From JAAOZP01 sp964616835 (GTDB taxonomy: Archaea; Thermoproteota; EX4484-205; JAAOZP01), in assembly GCA_964616835.1 (NCBI GenBank), contig CAZTSG010000034.1, positions 1-14,171 of the forward strand: a stretch of DNA of 14,171 nucleotides, written 5' to 3'. A program made the translations under genes and the position numbers. Below the pieces are notes generated by a model. It saw only the letters and a program-made list of their open reading frames with translations, was not told the origin of the DNA and made no database searches. This document shows positions 1 to 6,586 of the stretch, one piece after another. Each line of letters starts with the position of its first letter. Within the stretch, counting starts at the first letter, position 1.

Positions 1-2376
1 CCAATCCGTTTTTCTGGTGAAGAACTGTATCGGGAAATGCCCGTTTTCGACTTTATAGAGCTTCTGAAAACGCTCTATGTTTTTATCGCAGCAATCCTGC
101 TAGTGGGTTTTCTCATAGCTAAAATATATTCTATGAAGAGCTTTATTAAAAAGCTTGGCCCAGGGCCTCAACAGTTTTTATTACTAAGTGAATTCTCAGG
201 AATATTCTTCTCAATATTTAGAATCTTGGTGGTTCTCGTAGTCATAGGTTATGCCTTATTGTGGTATCCAGCATCAGCTTACGATGTTACTAGCCAGGTT
301 TTTAGAATAGCGTTAATAATCTCTTCAGTACTGGCGATACTGTGCCTGCTTTTAGAGAAAATACGCGTTGGAAAATCTTTCCTGTTTAAAAACATCTTAA
401 TCGCAATTGTTATCCTCACAGCTGTAATAGGGTACGTTTTGCCACAGGCGTATTATCGTACTGTTGGAGGATGGGATGCTAACAAAGTAACGTATGAGTT
501 CGAACCCAGGATTAAGCCGCACATCGAGCTTGTGAAGCTTTTAAATGGTTTGAACGAAATATCTGAAATATCTGAATCGCCGGGTAGCGTTGAGGACCTT
601 GAGAAAGTCAGGTTGACTAACCATGACTTCATGTCTGCGAGAACAGCCTACGAGCTCTCTAGAATAGGAATACCATGGATAACCTGGAGCAACCCTTCCA
701 TGATATATTTCAGAAATGGTCGTTTATACTGGATAGTATTCACAGCGCCTGTGGTGGTTGAAGCCACTGACGTGGAAACGGCGGAATCCTTCATCTATAC
801 TCACAGCGAGGTTATACTTGCTTTCGACGCTACAACAGGTAGAACCGTCCCGTTAAACGAGGCCTTGGGAATCCCTGAGGCTCCAGCAATATACTACGGT
901 CTCGGAGGGCTTTTCACAGGGAGAGAAATGGTTTTCGTAAACACGGGCAAATGGAGGGAGGCTGGCACAGTGAATTACACTGGTCCACCGGACTATGTTT
1001 TCTCAGGATGGGTTCGTGCAGCCTACTTCCTTCTTAAAGGGAGGCTTGACATCGCCTCCGGCGGCTACGGAGATACCTTAAACACCCTGATCACTAGAGA
1101 TGCTTACGAGAGGGTTTCAGCTATAAAAGCTCCTTTTCTAACCGTTGAGACTGATCCTAGGACAGGTGTTCCCGCACCCTACCCTGTTGTGGATCCTGAT
1201 GGAAACCTCTACCTCGCGTTCTCAATGTTCATCGAGAAACCTGTTTACAGCGACTATGCTTCCACCGAGAAGTATGGTGTTGAAAACGGAGGCTACTTCA
1301 GAAGACTTTTCTCCATCGCACTGGTTAATGTCGAGGATGGGAGTATTCAGGGCTACATGTTTGAAGAATCGTTGAACAACGATAACTATATTGTTAAAAC
1401 GCTTAAATCCCTCTACCCGTCATGGGTTAAGCCCATACCGTCTTGGCTTAAGTCGCAAATAAGATATAGCAAGAGCCTCATGTGGAGCATAATCGACATC
1501 TACAACACCTACAGGATTCCGAGCTGGGACTACGACTCATGGTACAGGAGCACAAGAATGCTTGACTACCCAAGGAATCCGGATGGAGAAGTCTACTCTC
1601 AAAGCGTTTTCGACATAAGATATGTCTCTCTGGGAGACCGGTACGTAGCTCTATGCGTGGTGGAGAACTATCAGCAGAACCCTGGCGCATCTGTGAACAT
1701 CGTCGGCGCATACGTTTTCACTCCTGACAGCAAGGAGTTCATACTTTTCCCAAACAGGGTTCCAAGGCTTAGCGCAATAGTGGACAGCATACTCCACCAT
1801 CCTACGGTTCAACAAATACTGACTCTGCATCAGACACGTGGCGTCTCATGGGTTGAGGGAAACCTTATGGTTCAACTCGTGAACAACACACCTGTCTTCA
1901 TACTACCGTTCTACTCCATAAGTGCTCAAGTAGCGTATGTCACAATGGTCGCAGTCTACAATCCTCAGACTAATAAGATAGGCGTCTACCAGGTTAGTAA
2001 CGTTGACGATTGGATTGAGGTCTCGAAATCCGCGTTCACAGCATACTCTTCAACAGTGTCTGTGAACATCAGCCTGAAACTCGATTATCTTCAACAGGTT
2101 AAAGCATTCCTCGTTGCAAACGGGTTGAATGTAGCTGAACCGGTCAGCGTCTCCGCTAACATCGTCTACATGGTGGGGTATGTTAAAGCAGGCGAGTTCC
2201 AGAGTACAGCAAATTCGACACTGGCAAAACTAGTCGATTTCTGTAATCAGCATGGTTTGAAAACTGTAAACATCTGGGTGGAGAAGATTGAGGGTAAGGA
2301 TGTCATAAACGTAGGGGTTTTAATGCTCACCACTCAAGGAGTCGAGCTCCACCTCATCCAGATAGAAGCTGGCTAG
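1..2376 (+). CDS. UPF0182 family (COG1615) large membrane protein, 5'-partial
   Basis: The frame is open from base 1 with no stop, so the gene probably begins before the window. The first in-window ATG is at 37 and gives 779 residues. Bacterial UPF0182 proteins are about 900-1000 residues with about seven N-terminal membrane segments; only about four are visible here (from the ATG at 37: near residues 13-30, 60-78, 88-107, 118-137). After them comes a long extracytoplasmic region carrying family landmarks: YYGLGG, a segment around KAPFLTVETDP followed by YPVVDPDGNLY, a region around LYPSWVKP with LKSQIRYS, and SLGDRYVAL. The sequence EISEISES comes from a 9-base tandem duplication. Function of the family is unknown; it is an integral membrane protein with a large outside domain. 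Family assignment is by recalled motifs. The last 100 or so residues were not matched to anything specific. Confidence 0.85.
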   Translation, partial: PIRFSGEELYREMPVFDFIELLKTLYVFIAAILLVGFLIAKIYSMKSFIKKLGPGPQQFLLLSEFSGIFFSIFRILVVLVVIGYALLWYPASAYDVTSQVFRIALIISSVLAILCLLLEKIRVGKSFLFKNILIAIVILTAVIGYVLPQAYYRTVGGWDANKVTYEFEPRIKPHIELVKLLNGLNEISEISESPGSVEDLEKVRLTNHDFMSARTAYELSRIGIPWITWSNPSMIYFRNGRLYWIVFTAPVVVEATDVETAESFIYTHSEVILAFDATTGRTVPLNEALGIPEAPAIYYGLGGLFTGREMVFVNTGKWREAGTVNYTGPPDYVFSGWVRAAYFLLKGRLDIASGGYGDTLNTLITRDAYERVSAIKAPFLTVETDPRTGVPAPYPVVDPDGNLYLAFSMFIEKPVYSDYASTEKYGVENGGYFRRLFSIALVNVEDGSIQGYMFEESLNNDNYIVKTLKSLYPSWVKPIPSWLKSQIRYSKSLMWSIIDIYNTYRIPSWDYDSWYRSTRMLDYPRNPDGEVYSQSVFDIRYVSLGDRYVALCVVENYQQNPGASVNIVGAYVFTPDSKEFILFPNRVPRLSAIVDSILHHPTVQQILTLHQTRGVSWVEGNLMVQLVNNTPVFILPFYSISAQVAYVTMVAVYNPQTNKIGVYQVSNVDDWIEVSKSAFTAYSSTVSVNISLKLDYLQQVKAFLVANGLNVAEPVSVSANIVYMVGYVKAGEFQSTANSTLAKLVDFCNQHGLKTVNIWVEKIEGKDVINVGVLMLTTQGVELHLIQIEAG
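556..573 (+). repeat. 9-base perfect tandem duplication inside the UPF0182 gene
   Basis: The 9-mer GAAATATCT occurs twice in succession and encodes EIS-EIS in frame. It lies just after the membrane segments, in a probable linker, and does not disturb the frame. It is a small slippage-type duplication with no inferred function. Confidence 0.7.
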
Positions 2377-2399
2377 AAGCAAAACATGGCTTACCGCAG

Positions 2400-2454
2400 G
2401 AAAGCCTCCTAAGAGGCTTTCTGATAGAAAATTGTCGAATTGCGACATTTTTTT
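2400..2454 (+). terminator. Two consecutive hairpins, the second followed by a T run
   Basis: A perfect 9-bp stem (GAAAGCCTC, 2400-2408, with GAGGCTTTC, 2413-2421) has a 4-base loop. A second stem (TGTCG, 2433-2437, with CGACA, 2443-2447) follows, then seven T's at 2448-2454. A's at 2428-2431 could pair with part of the T run across a T-T mismatch. The position, 24 bases after the UPF0182 stop and before the next promoter, fits transcription termination. Archaeal terminators need mainly the T tract; hairpins this neat resemble bacterial intrinsic terminators, so the role is inferred. Confidence 0.55.
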
Positions 2455-2513
2455 AAAAAAACCATATTTAAACATATTGTTACAAATTTTTTCTGAAACA
2501 TTTCAAAATAAAA

Positions 2514-2553
2514 GTTTAAAAGCCTTCTGTAATACGTTCCAAGCTTGGAGGTG
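2514..2553 (+). promoter_or_regulatory. TATA-like box and strong Shine-Dalgarno for the secreted-protein gene
   Basis: GTTTAAAAG at 2514-2522 resembles an archaeal TATA box. An initiation site about 26-27 bases downstream would fall near 2545. GGAGGTG at 2547-2553 is an excellent ribosome binding site 7 bases before a GTG at 2561. Together they fix GTG 2561 as the intended start of the signal-peptide reading frame, and make the ATG at 2661 unlikely to be the original start. Confidence 0.6.
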
Positions 2554-2560
2554 GTGTGGA

Positions 2561-2683
2561 GTGAAATATTCAGATAGAAAAATCCTCTGTCTCCTAGTCC
2601 TAGCATTAGCATCATTATTCTTGGTGGCACTGCCTGTTTTTGGAGGAATAGTCTACGGAAATGAAGCAACAGTACAAAGTTAG
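2561..2683 (+). CDS. Signal-peptide ORF: N-terminal part of a frameshifted secreted protein
   Basis: A GTG start 7 bases after GGAGGTG opens a 40-residue frame: a short basic head (KYSDRK), a hydrophobic core (residues about 8-28, ILCLLVLALASLF onward), then GIVYGNEATVQS and a TAG stop. It looks like a complete Sec-type signal peptide with nothing to export. The missing mature part lies in the +1 frame from about 2679. Removing one A from the AAA at 2676-2678 would change the end to EATVQ followed by VSYVNNLIGW, joining the two frames into one protein of 182 residues. It is therefore read as the 5' piece of a broken gene, or a sequencing error, rather than an independent peptide. A longer frame running back to 2432 is not favoured because the promoter and ribosome binding site sit inside it. 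Confidence 0.6.
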   Translation: MKYSDRKILCLLVLALASLFLVALPVFGGIVYGNEATVQS

Positions 2684-3110
2684 TTATGTGAATAACTTGA
2701 TAGGGTGGAAAGCTGCGTGGGTTACTATAAAAGCAGTCTTTGCATATGATGATGTAAATAATAGAATTGTTACAGGTACTGCCATGTGGTCTGGAAGCAG
2801 GACACTTTGGTCAGGCATGCATACATACATACAGTTTGGTGGTGGTATAGGTGTTATCGGATGGAACTGGGAGATTTATGATAATACAATATCCGCATCA
2901 ATAAGTTCATCTTCTATGTATGGTCGTACTGAATGGAGGATTTATAGTCCTCTTTCATCGGTTTCCGGAGATCATTGGATTAGGGTTTCAACTACTTCTA
3001 CACCAAATAGAATAATGATATATGCTGATTCGAATGCCAGAGTAAACTATGATGTACAGGCTCTTGTAAAGATCGTTAAATTTGTAGTACAAGTAGCTTT
3101 TTCACAGTAA
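2661..3110 (+). CDS. Secreted beta-rich protein, mature domain (probable frameshifted continuation of the ORF starting at 2561)
   Basis: This 149-residue frame opens at ATG 2661, but that ATG has no convincing ribosome binding site and overlaps the signal-peptide frame by 23 bases. From about residue 7 (VSYVNNLIGW) the sequence reads as alternating hydrophobic/polar beta strands rich in Trp, Tyr, Gly, Ser and Thr, with no cysteine and no membrane segment. A GGGIG turn lies mid-domain. This is the look of a small exported beta-sandwich or beta-barrel. The family was not recognised. The gene is 12 bases before the next gene and heads a run with an ABC ATPase and permease, so it may be the cargo or the surface partner of that system. 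A loose parallel is lactococcin 972-type loci (secreted beta-sandwich, membrane protein, ABC ATPase), but no sequence match was established. As written, the protein would lack its signal. Confidence 0.6.
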   Translation: MKQQYKVSYVNNLIGWKAAWVTIKAVFAYDDVNNRIVTGTAMWSGSRTLWSGMHTYIQFGGGIGVIGWNWEIYDNTISASISSSSMYGRTEWRIYSPLSSVSGDHWIRVSTTSTPNRIMIYADSNARVNYDVQALVKIVKFVVQVAFSQ

Positions 3111-3122
3111 TCTCATGAAAAA

Positions 3123-3992
3123 ATGATAAGGATAAAACTGAATCCGTATATCTGGGCTTCGATAATTCTCTTTTCTATAACTTTTATAATAGTCTTTTTC
3201 CCTGTTGCTAACTACTTTTTATCTAAGTATGTAAGATTTAAACATATAATAGAAAAAGGCAGCTACTTCATCTATTACGGATTATTGCCTTGGACAGAAG
3301 AATTTCAAAACATTACATGTATGTATTGCTATAGGCTTTATATCGAGAATGTAGGTGAGAACGCTTTTCTTTTAAATATTACTGTCTATCTTATAGAAAT
3401 AAAAGATGAAGGCGGCATGCGTTTTTCCACTAAATCCTATCCTTCTTTTCCATTCGAGGCTGATAGCATTCGTATCTTATTCAGTGAAACTATAAACACT
3501 GCTTGGGGGAACAGCTCCTTGCTTAAGTTTATAATGCCAATGGAAGAGGGTTTTGAAATAAATGGGTTACGCATCGATCCTAATGAGTTTAAAATTCTGC
3601 CACTGTATGATTTCGATTTTCTAGGTTTTCCAAAATGTTATACTAGGCGTTTCTCTCAGCCATCTTTAGAAATTGATCTGGAATACATAATGCTTGATGA
3701 GATTTATTTGATAAGATTTATGAGGATTATTCCTTTCCATAACAATAGTTGTTGGACCTTTTTAAGCGATCAATTTACGTCGGTAGACGTTTTTACGAAA
3801 GACCTCTTAAAAAGAGGTGCAAATATTAACATGGGTTTTCTCATTCTGTATGATGGAAATACTGTTCCTCGTGAGCAGAATTGGTTTGATGCTATATGGT
3901 ACATATTCGGATTTATGGTTTTCCCAATACCAATCGTATTGATGGCTGTTGCTGTCATTTCCTTGATCCTTGGTATAAGGCAAGGCTTATAA
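3123..3992 (+). CDS. Two-TM membrane protein with large extracytoplasmic domain, unknown family
   Basis: This 289-residue protein has a membrane segment near residues 11-33 and a second near 262-285, with a short basic C-terminal tail. The N-terminus (IRIKLN) is basic, suggesting that both ends face inside and about 225 residues face outside. The outside part contains C66-x-x-C69 (TCMYC), C172 and C210, which could form disulfides or bind a metal, plus several aromatic-rich strands. No family was recognised. It starts 12 bases after the secreted-protein frame and ends 24 bases before the ABC ATPase gene, so it very likely belongs to the same transcript. Inferred roles are an accessory or docking subunit for the transporter, or a self-protection protein against the secreted product. 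The codons are A+T-rich; bases 3181-3240 are only 15/60 G+C by hand count. Confidence 0.7.
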   Translation: MIRIKLNPYIWASIILFSITFIIVFFPVANYFLSKYVRFKHIIEKGSYFIYYGLLPWTEEFQNITCMYCYRLYIENVGENAFLLNITVYLIEIKDEGGMRFSTKSYPSFPFEADSIRILFSETINTAWGNSSLLKFIMPMEEGFEINGLRIDPNEFKILPLYDFDFLGFPKCYTRRFSQPSLEIDLEYIMLDEIYLIRFMRIIPFHNNSCWTFLSDQFTSVDVFTKDLLKRGANINMGFLILYDGNTVPREQNWFDAIWYIFGFMVFPIPIVLMAVAVISLILGIRQGL

Positions 3993-3995
3993 ATA
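3986..3995 (+). promoter_or_regulatory. Possible internal TATA box before the ABC ATPase gene
   Basis: CTTATAAATA is centred about 27 bases before ATG 4017, the spacing expected if transcription starts on the A of the start codon to give a leaderless message. It overlaps the end of the upstream gene. This would let the ATPase and permease be expressed apart from the secreted protein. The assignment rests on motif and spacing only. Confidence 0.4.
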
Positions 3996-4016
3996 TGGAA
4001 AAAGGTGTTATAGGGA

Positions 4017-4862
4017 ATGAGGATCACTGCTAGAAGGTTGTCAAAGAATTTTGCTAGCGTCTATGCATTAAATAATATTACCTTGGACCTAGAATCAAAA
4101 TCTATATGCCTCCTAGGCCCAAACGGTAGTGGCAAGACGACCTTTCTAACCATTGCTGTTGGTCTTAGGCATCCTACGCAAGGTTATTTGGAATTAAACG
4201 ACTTCAAACCCTATCAAGAGCGTGATAAAGTATTAAAATTCCTATCCTATGCTTTCTCAGCCTCTAGGCTACAAATAGGTGTTAAAGTAAAAGACTTAAT
4301 AAAAACTGTTAAAGCCGAGAATTTTGGCGATGCAGAGGAGCTTATGCAGATACTTGGATTAAACAACTTCGCGAATCGAAAGATTAGCAACCTCTCTAGT
4401 GGTCAAACTCAAATATGCGTATTGTTTACCGCACTCTGTAGCAATAGTAATATTGTAGTTTTGGACGAGCCATTCAGCCATCTTGACCCTCAGAAAGCAG
4501 GTCTACTGATGAACTTCCTCTTGAAGAGAGATAAGGAGATATTGTTCACCACACATATTGCTGAAGAAGCTGAGACCCTCGGCGAATATTACATAATTTT
4601 GGATAATGGTAAAGTGATATGGAGTGGTGATAGAAAGGAGCTTTACTCACAAGAAATATACGAAGTATACCTTTTCACACGGGATGATTTTGCCAAAATT
4701 ACAGATGAACCTCTCAAATTATTAACCATTCTCGGAAGGACGGCTTTAGTTGAAGTCTCAGACATAGGTCTTTTAAAAGAACTTGTTGAAAAAGGGTTGA
4801 TATTGGGTTTTAAGAAGGCAGGAGTGAGGAGCATCTATGCGAAACATAACGTCTGCAATTAA
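4017..4862 (+). CDS. ABC transporter ATP-binding protein
   Basis: This is a 281-residue nucleotide-binding subunit. It carries Walker A GPNGSGKT (34-41), signature LSSGQ (126-130), Walker B IVVLDE (146-151, catalytic E151), D-loop HLDP (155-158) and the switch histidine H180. About 90 residues follow the catalytic core; such C-terminal extensions are common in ATPases paired with ABC-2 permeases. The usual Q-loop glutamine is not evident: the segment LSYAFSASRL (76-85) stands where a ...PQ... motif is expected. The signature is LSSGQ rather than LSGGQ. It overlaps the next gene by 26 bases, which implies translational coupling with the permease. It should power export or membrane extraction in the cytoplasm, with substrate unknown; the adjacent secreted protein is the obvious candidate. 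Confidence 0.9.
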   Translation: MRITARRLSKNFASVYALNNITLDLESKSICLLGPNGSGKTTFLTIAVGLRHPTQGYLELNDFKPYQERDKVLKFLSYAFSASRLQIGVKVKDLIKTVKAENFGDAEELMQILGLNNFANRKISNLSSGQTQICVLFTALCSNSNIVVLDEPFSHLDPQKAGLLMNFLLKRDKEILFTTHIAEEAETLGEYYIILDNGKVIWSGDRKELYSQEIYEVYLFTRDDFAKITDEPLKLLTILGRTALVEVSDIGLLKELVEKGLILGFKKAGVRSIYAKHNVCN

Positions 4863-5520
4863 ATGGTATTTTAAAGGGCTCTTTCCTCATCCTTTTACTG
4901 AATTTCTCTTATTGTTTACGTTGCTGACGCAATACAGTATCTTGGAATATCGAAAAGATATTGTGCTGTTCATATTCGTCTCAGAGTATATTTTTCTACC
5001 TCTGTATAGTATTTTCCTCGGGTTACACATTATTAGAGAGAGCAATGTAACGGCTTTCGAGCTTTCATTGATTAAAGATTGGGGAGCAGTTTACTATGGT
5101 AAACTCTTTGTATTGCTAGTAGGTTATATTCCTGTTGCCATCGGAAGTATAGGATTACTAATTCTCTACAACAATTATGAATTGATTCTTCCCCTCATGA
5201 CTAGAATAACCTCATACATAGCTATCAACATGTGTACATCAGTACTATTGTCAACTAGTTTCGCATTAGTAATATTAGTTACGTTCAACTTTTTAATCCC
5301 CGTCTCATCCCTTATCGTGTTTCAAACTCTTCCATATGGACAGGTATTGGACTATTTAACCAGCTTATTCATGTATTTCACTGCACCTTTAACATCTTAC
5401 GTGAACTTTGAGAGAATGAGCATTTCCATCACCACAGGTCTTCTCACATCAATAATAATATCTTTACTTCTAATATTACTTTTCAGGGAAATATTTAGAA
5501 AGAGGGAAATATCTTTTTAA
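4837..5520 (+). CDS. ABC-2-like transporter permease
   Basis: This 227-residue, very hydrophobic protein has about six membrane segments (near residues 17-34, 42-64, 87-107, 116-158 as two, 162-182, 197-217) and a basic C-terminal end (FRKREISF). The size and layout fit an ABC-2-type permease subunit; no diagnostic motif was seen, so the assignment rests largely on the overlap with the upstream ATPase gene. The ATG at 4837 lies 26 bases inside that gene. The ATPase and this permease together would make a homodimeric transporter (two copies of each). Sequence is A+T-rich (bases 5221-5280 are 19/60 G+C by hand count), like the rest of the cassette. Confidence 0.75.
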   Translation: MRNITSAIKWYFKGLFPHPFTEFLLLFTLLTQYSILEYRKDIVLFIFVSEYIFLPLYSIFLGLHIIRESNVTAFELSLIKDWGAVYYGKLFVLLVGYIPVAIGSIGLLILYNNYELILPLMTRITSYIAINMCTSVLLSTSFALVILVTFNFLIPVSSLIVFQTLPYGQVLDYLTSLFMYFTAPLTSYVNFERMSISITTGLLTSIIISLLLILLFREIFRKREISF

Positions 5521-5609
5521 ACTCATTAGCCATGAAGAATTTAATCGTTTTTAAGCAATTTATCCATTAGGGTGCTTGAGGCTCTTAGAACATTATCATA
5601 CTAACCGTT

Positions 5610-5879
5610 ATGGACATACTTGCTTGGCCCATGATCGCGACTTTTCCCGCGGTTTATGCAATTGTTACGATTAGCTTTATAATTCGTTCCTCAATATACT
5701 TAGGAAGCATACCCATCGTAAGGTTTGCAGAGGAAAAAATAAATGGCCATAGATATTCCTCACAGGTAGGGGCAGAGGGGTTCGTAACTATCTTTCTTAT
5801 CTTTCTCATAATGGAATTATTAATTATGAAGTTTCTTGCGAGAAGCCGCAGATTAAAATCTGGCAACCTTAAAGCGTGA
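5610..5879 (+). CDS. Small two-TM membrane protein, hypothetical
   Basis: This 89-residue frame has two hydrophobic stretches (about residues 8-26 and 59-76), a charged central loop (RFAEEKINGHRYSS) and a basic tail (ARSRRLKS). The frame is open only from 5589, after an in-frame TAG, so ATG 5610 is a reasonable start, though no clear ribosome binding site precedes it. A TATA-like GTTTTTAAGC at 5547-5556 could drive it separately. It lies 89 bases after the permease. It could be a real small subunit of the cassette, an unrelated membrane peptide, or the remnant of a longer permease. The antisense frame over it looks like a shadow. No family was recognised. Confidence 0.45.
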   Translation: MDILAWPMIATFPAVYAIVTISFIIRSSIYLGSIPIVRFAEEKINGHRYSSQVGAEGFVTIFLIFLIMELLIMKFLARSRRLKSGNLKA

Positions 5880-5925
5880 GTACGAACTTGTAAGCTACAC
5901 GTCTTTTAACCTGCATTTTTAAAAG

Positions 5926-6438
5926 CTACGGTTTAATCAACTTAAGTTTCTCCAGCATTTCTCCGATTGTCCCATATTTCTCGCTTTCCGGCAACCCCAG
6001 CATCGCGATCCTTATCCCCGCGTTACTCATGGTCTCCAACAGGGTTTCAGTGAAAATCCCCATGCCTTTCTCCGCCCTCTCTTCTTCAAAATGAGTCCAT
6101 TCAACGCCGCAGGAAGGGCTTCCCTCAACCCCTATGTAGGCAATGATTTTTACACCTTCCTCTTCATACTCTCTAACCAGCTTTACGACCTGCTCCGCTA
6201 TCTCTCTGCAAATTCTTCTGAAATCTGAGTTATCATAGAAACTTCTAGGAGCAGGCTTCCTGCCTAATCCTGCGTAAAGCATCTCCGGGCATGGGAGTTG
6301 CACTATGCCGAGGTCAGTATCCTTGAGTAGCTCGTATAGGGCCTTTCTCGAAGCCTCTATTTTCTCCTTGGTCGGTAACCCCCGAGCCTTGCTCTGCGGA
6401 TTGATTATACAATGGGAAACCAGTAGGATCTTACGCAT
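5926..6438 (-). CDS. TudS-related (DUF523-like) putative desulfidase
   Basis: The protein is 170 residues from ATG 6438. It starts MRKILLVSHCIIN and carries LPCPE around C50 and GSPSCG with C110. The three cysteines C10, C50 and C110 match the spacing seen in the thiouracil desulfidase (TudS/DUF523) family, where three cysteines hold a [4Fe-4S] cluster and the free iron site abstracts sulfur from a thio-base or thio-compound. The substrate here is unknown. An in-frame TTG at 6462 would add eight residues and has GAGG about nine bases upstream, but family members normally begin right at the K-I-L-L-V-S-H-C strand, and a TTTAA element lies about 28 bases before the ATG, fitting a leaderless start. 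It is divergent from the pyrophosphatase gene and convergent with the cassette. Confidence 0.8.
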   Translation of the reverse strand: MRKILLVSHCIINPQSKARGLPTKEKIEASRKALYELLKDTDLGIVQLPCPEMLYAGLGRKPAPRSFYDNSDFRRICREIAEQVVKLVREYEEEGVKIIAYIGVEGSPSCGVEWTHFEEERAEKGMGIFTETLLETMSNAGIRIAMLGLPESEKYGTIGEMLEKLKLIKP

Positions 6439-6586
6439 GACACTGCTGCGTAAAGGATGCAATTAAACTTGCCTCTAAAACTCTGAAAAATGCTCGGAAA
6501 AGCCTCGAAATCCTCCTTATAAATCATAATGTTTAAAAGGAGTCTTGAAAACCCGGCTAATTAAGGTAGGCTGAAAGTGACCCTGC
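6439..6586. promoter_or_regulatory. Divergent promoter region between the desulfidase and pyrophosphatase genes
   Basis: This 148-base gap must hold promoters for both outward genes. On the + strand GTTTAAAAGG (6531-6540) is TATA-like and AAGGTAGG (6563-6570) is a possible, rather distant ribosome binding site for TTG 6587. On the - strand TTATAAAT (6517-6524) and a weaker TTTAA (6463-6468) are candidates. The A+T symmetry of 6517-6540 means both strands could use overlapping elements. No operator-like palindrome was identified. Confidence 0.45.

Noticed and set aside
2432..2560. Upstream extension of the signal-peptide frame to an earlier start
   Set aside because: It would begin inside the hairpin and run through the TATA box and GGAGGTG site, and would bury the signal peptide 43 residues into the protein.
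2409..2669. 86-residue open frame on the - strand over the cassette promoter
   Set aside because: It overlaps the terminator-like hairpins and the signal-peptide frame; low-complexity content and no start signals.
2820..2833. Short tandem ATAC/CATA repeat
   Set aside because: Only about three copies, in frame within the beta-rich protein, and not linked to the frameshift at 2676-2678.
3802..3818. Perfect 7-bp inverted repeat ACCTCTT / AAGAGGT with a 3-base loop
   Set aside because: It lies in the middle of the 3123-3992 coding frame with no T run after it; a chance coding hairpin is the simplest explanation.
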